Source: Dasyornis broadbenti (lineage: Eukaryota; Chordata; Aves; Passeriformes; Dasyornithidae). From it: a DNA stretch of 64,000 bases. The first letter of the stretch is position 1. The number at the start of each line of letters is the position of its first letter. The notes beneath the pieces are model-generated. The model saw nothing but the letters and a program-made list of their open reading frames with translations. It was not told the origin of the DNA and did no database searches. The position numbers and the translations under genes are program-made. Of the stretch, positions 62,191 through 64,000 are shown in pieces. The stretch is from positions 1,807,540 through 1,871,539 of the forward strand of contig VZRN01011461.1 in assembly GCA_013397935.1 (NCBI GenBank), read 5' to 3'.

Positions 62191-64000
62191 TTTCAGCTGT
62201 GCGCAGCAAGAGGGACGAGCCTTTGCAGCTGCACTGAGGCCACTTACAGAGATTCTCCCACTCCTCATCCCTCTCTTTCCAAGAGCTGTCTTGACACACT
62301 ACTTGAGCTGGGATTTTTAGCTATGCAGTTATGCTGTCAAAAAGAAATAGGGATTGTGATCCACATCAGAGCTGCTTATGTTTTATTTGCAAAATACCAT
62401 ATTTTTTGATTCAAGCCTAGACGCATAAGCACTTAGTAGAGTATAAGCAGAACTTAGCACTGAAAAGAGATGATTTTAGCTTACATTTTAAAATGAGAGT
62501 AAATGTTTGCCAAAGATATGTGTGTGTGCTATACCTTAAATGCATATAGTCCCTCTCAAGCCTTCTTGTTTTGATTGTGGCTTACATAGCTCAAAGCTAA
62601 TTTTGCAAGAAAATCTTGCAAGTGTAGTATTTGGAGAACCAAACCATGCTTACAGGCAGAAATCAATCCTGGCTGTGGAAAGTCCTTGATACAACTTAGG
62701 CTTTCCATGTACTGCTCCAGTGGGACTCCTGCCTTGTCGGTAATTTCACACCAGTGCAGGGGCAATGCCGTGAGAACAGCCTAACCAGTACGAAATGGGA
62801 AAAGCCTGAGCAGGTGACTGGTTCTGATCGTTGCAAGAGCTCTGTGGCAAGCCCATCACACAGAGCTTAGGGACTGCAGGACCCCTGCTCACAGTAAGAA
62901 TCCAACTTTGATTTCAAGAAAATTATTTAAACACTTTCTCTTTTTTTTTTATTTCTTTTTTTTTTTTCTCCCCATATCTACAGTGCTTCTCCTTCCTTCC
63001 TGAAGGAATCCTAAATGAATCCATGAAATAACCGAATGAGTTGTTCCAAAGTGGAAGTACACTTATTTTCTAGAACTATGGCATGCACAGAGAAATTTAT
63101 TTGTAGGGAAGAAACTTTCCACCAGGTTTGTCAACACAAAGTTCTTGCTCAGGCTCTCTGTAGAAATGATTCATCTGAGTGAATCACAATTCATAGCATG
63201 GATAAGGTCATTATAGGTGGCTTCAGAACTCTTGTCTATGTACAAAATAGATATTGAAGAGATCCAGCTGCATTTTTAAGAAGGAATGGCAGCAGAAGAT
63301 GAAGTTCTGCACCAGCTCGGAGTAGCAAGGCAGGAAAGACCACACAGCCCAGAGGCTGGGTAGCCTCCGGACTTAAAGTCAGCTCCCTGAATCAGACTGC
63401 TGAATTCTATTTAGTTCTGCATTGTACATCATGCTCTTGATTTGCCGTCTTGTTTTTGTGCCATATTCTTTAAGTTCATGAGTTATTTTTCTCAACCATC
63501 AGACTGTTGAGGAATGTTTGTAGCACAGCTGTGTGGTGGTCTGGCTACTGTAGTGATCCTCTGAGCTCCAGTTGTTATTTGACCTACAATTACACTTCCA
63601 GTGCGTTTGATAAGAAGCAGCTAAGAGCATAAGATTACAGATGTGTATGTTGCTGGCATTATCATAATTGAGACATACTGGCTTGTTTAAAAAAAATGTA
63701 GTGAATGTGCAGAAGCTTTCAACTGGCATAACACAAACGCCCTGTGTTTACTTTAAATGTCTGCATTTGCATCTTATGCAACCCTGACTAAAAAATCCTA
63801 CAGCCTTCATGTTTTTGGATTCCTACTTAGAAACGTTTCTCTTCATCTTTGCTAACCCGCTGCCTGAGGCAGAAAGCAGATTTTGATTCTGTCTGTATTT
63901 CGCTCATTAGTTGAGGAACCAAGATCCAAGCCCCTCTCGAGCTAATACCTCAACACGTGTCTGGCCTTAAACAGTGATCAAGGCACCCTCAGCCCTGTGA
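62191..64000. other. Gene-free single-copy DNA
   Basis: No gene is supported. T-rich low complexity occurs at 62,941-62,967. No repeat end or exon was recognised up to the right edge. Confidence 0.6.

Noticed and set aside
1..64000. Endogenous retrovirus, DNA transposon, known microRNA or snRNA gene
   Set aside because: I looked for LTR ends, terminal inverted repeats and familiar small RNA seeds and recognised none. Decayed copies could still be missed without a repeat library search.

Overview
This window looks like non-coding nuclear DNA from a bird, most probably a passerine (songbird or relative). Three retroposon copies support this. Two are 5'-truncated CR1 LINEs (26,620-27,199 on + and 52,030-52,304 on -) with the avian CR1 3' end and its octamer tail. 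The third is a short element at 59,547-59,685 made of a tRNA-Ile-like head joined to a CR1-like tail, which is the architecture of the passerine SINE TguSINE1. The DNA is AT-rich and CpG-poor, with many homopolymer and short tandem runs and stop codons throughout all frames. Two assembly scars (one N at 31,485; 48 Ns at 51,007-51,054) show it is part of a draft assembly.

I find no protein-coding gene, no functional RNA gene and no recognisable exon in the 64 kb. The longest open frames (up to 190 codons) lie in locally GC-rich DNA or run partly across a CR1 copy, and none resembles a known protein. The window is therefore either intergenic desert or the inside of a very large intron. The + strand carries more T than A and more G than C in a hand-counted sample. 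Nearly all long homopolymers are T or G runs on the + strand (thirteen, against two A runs). This is the asymmetry expected if the + strand is the sense strand of a large transcription unit, so I lean towards a giant intron read left to right.

Layout. 1-137: 34-bp minisatellite entering from the left edge. 138-7,860: AT-rich single-copy DNA with one AT-rich block (2,700-3,250) dense in homeodomain-type words. 7,861-8,480: an isolated small CpG island flanked by a 13-base direct repeat. 8,481-9,300: GC-rich but CpG-poor. 9,300-26,600: single-copy DNA with a CACCTG cluster (11,542-11,811), a GC-rich hairpin (12,426-12,466), long T runs and a TG repeat. 26,620-27,199: sense CR1. 31,437-31,547: near-identical duplication around a single N, probably an assembly artefact. 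33,385-33,411: G-quadruplex candidate. 42,480-42,780, 45,660-46,150 and 56,500-56,960: further blocks that look like conserved non-coding elements. 45,188-45,207: perfect 20-bp palindrome. 52,030-52,304: antisense CR1. 55,344-55,371 and 62,121-62,190: tRNA-like remnants. 59,547-59,685: TguSINE1-like element.

No genes are seen, so nothing can be said about genes working together. If the regulatory-looking blocks are real they would be distal enhancers of a gene outside the window or of the gene whose intron this is. I found no evidence of a new biological system. The most useful leads are the strand asymmetry, the CpG island with its flanking repeat, the large palindrome, the CACCTG cluster and the suspected false duplication.
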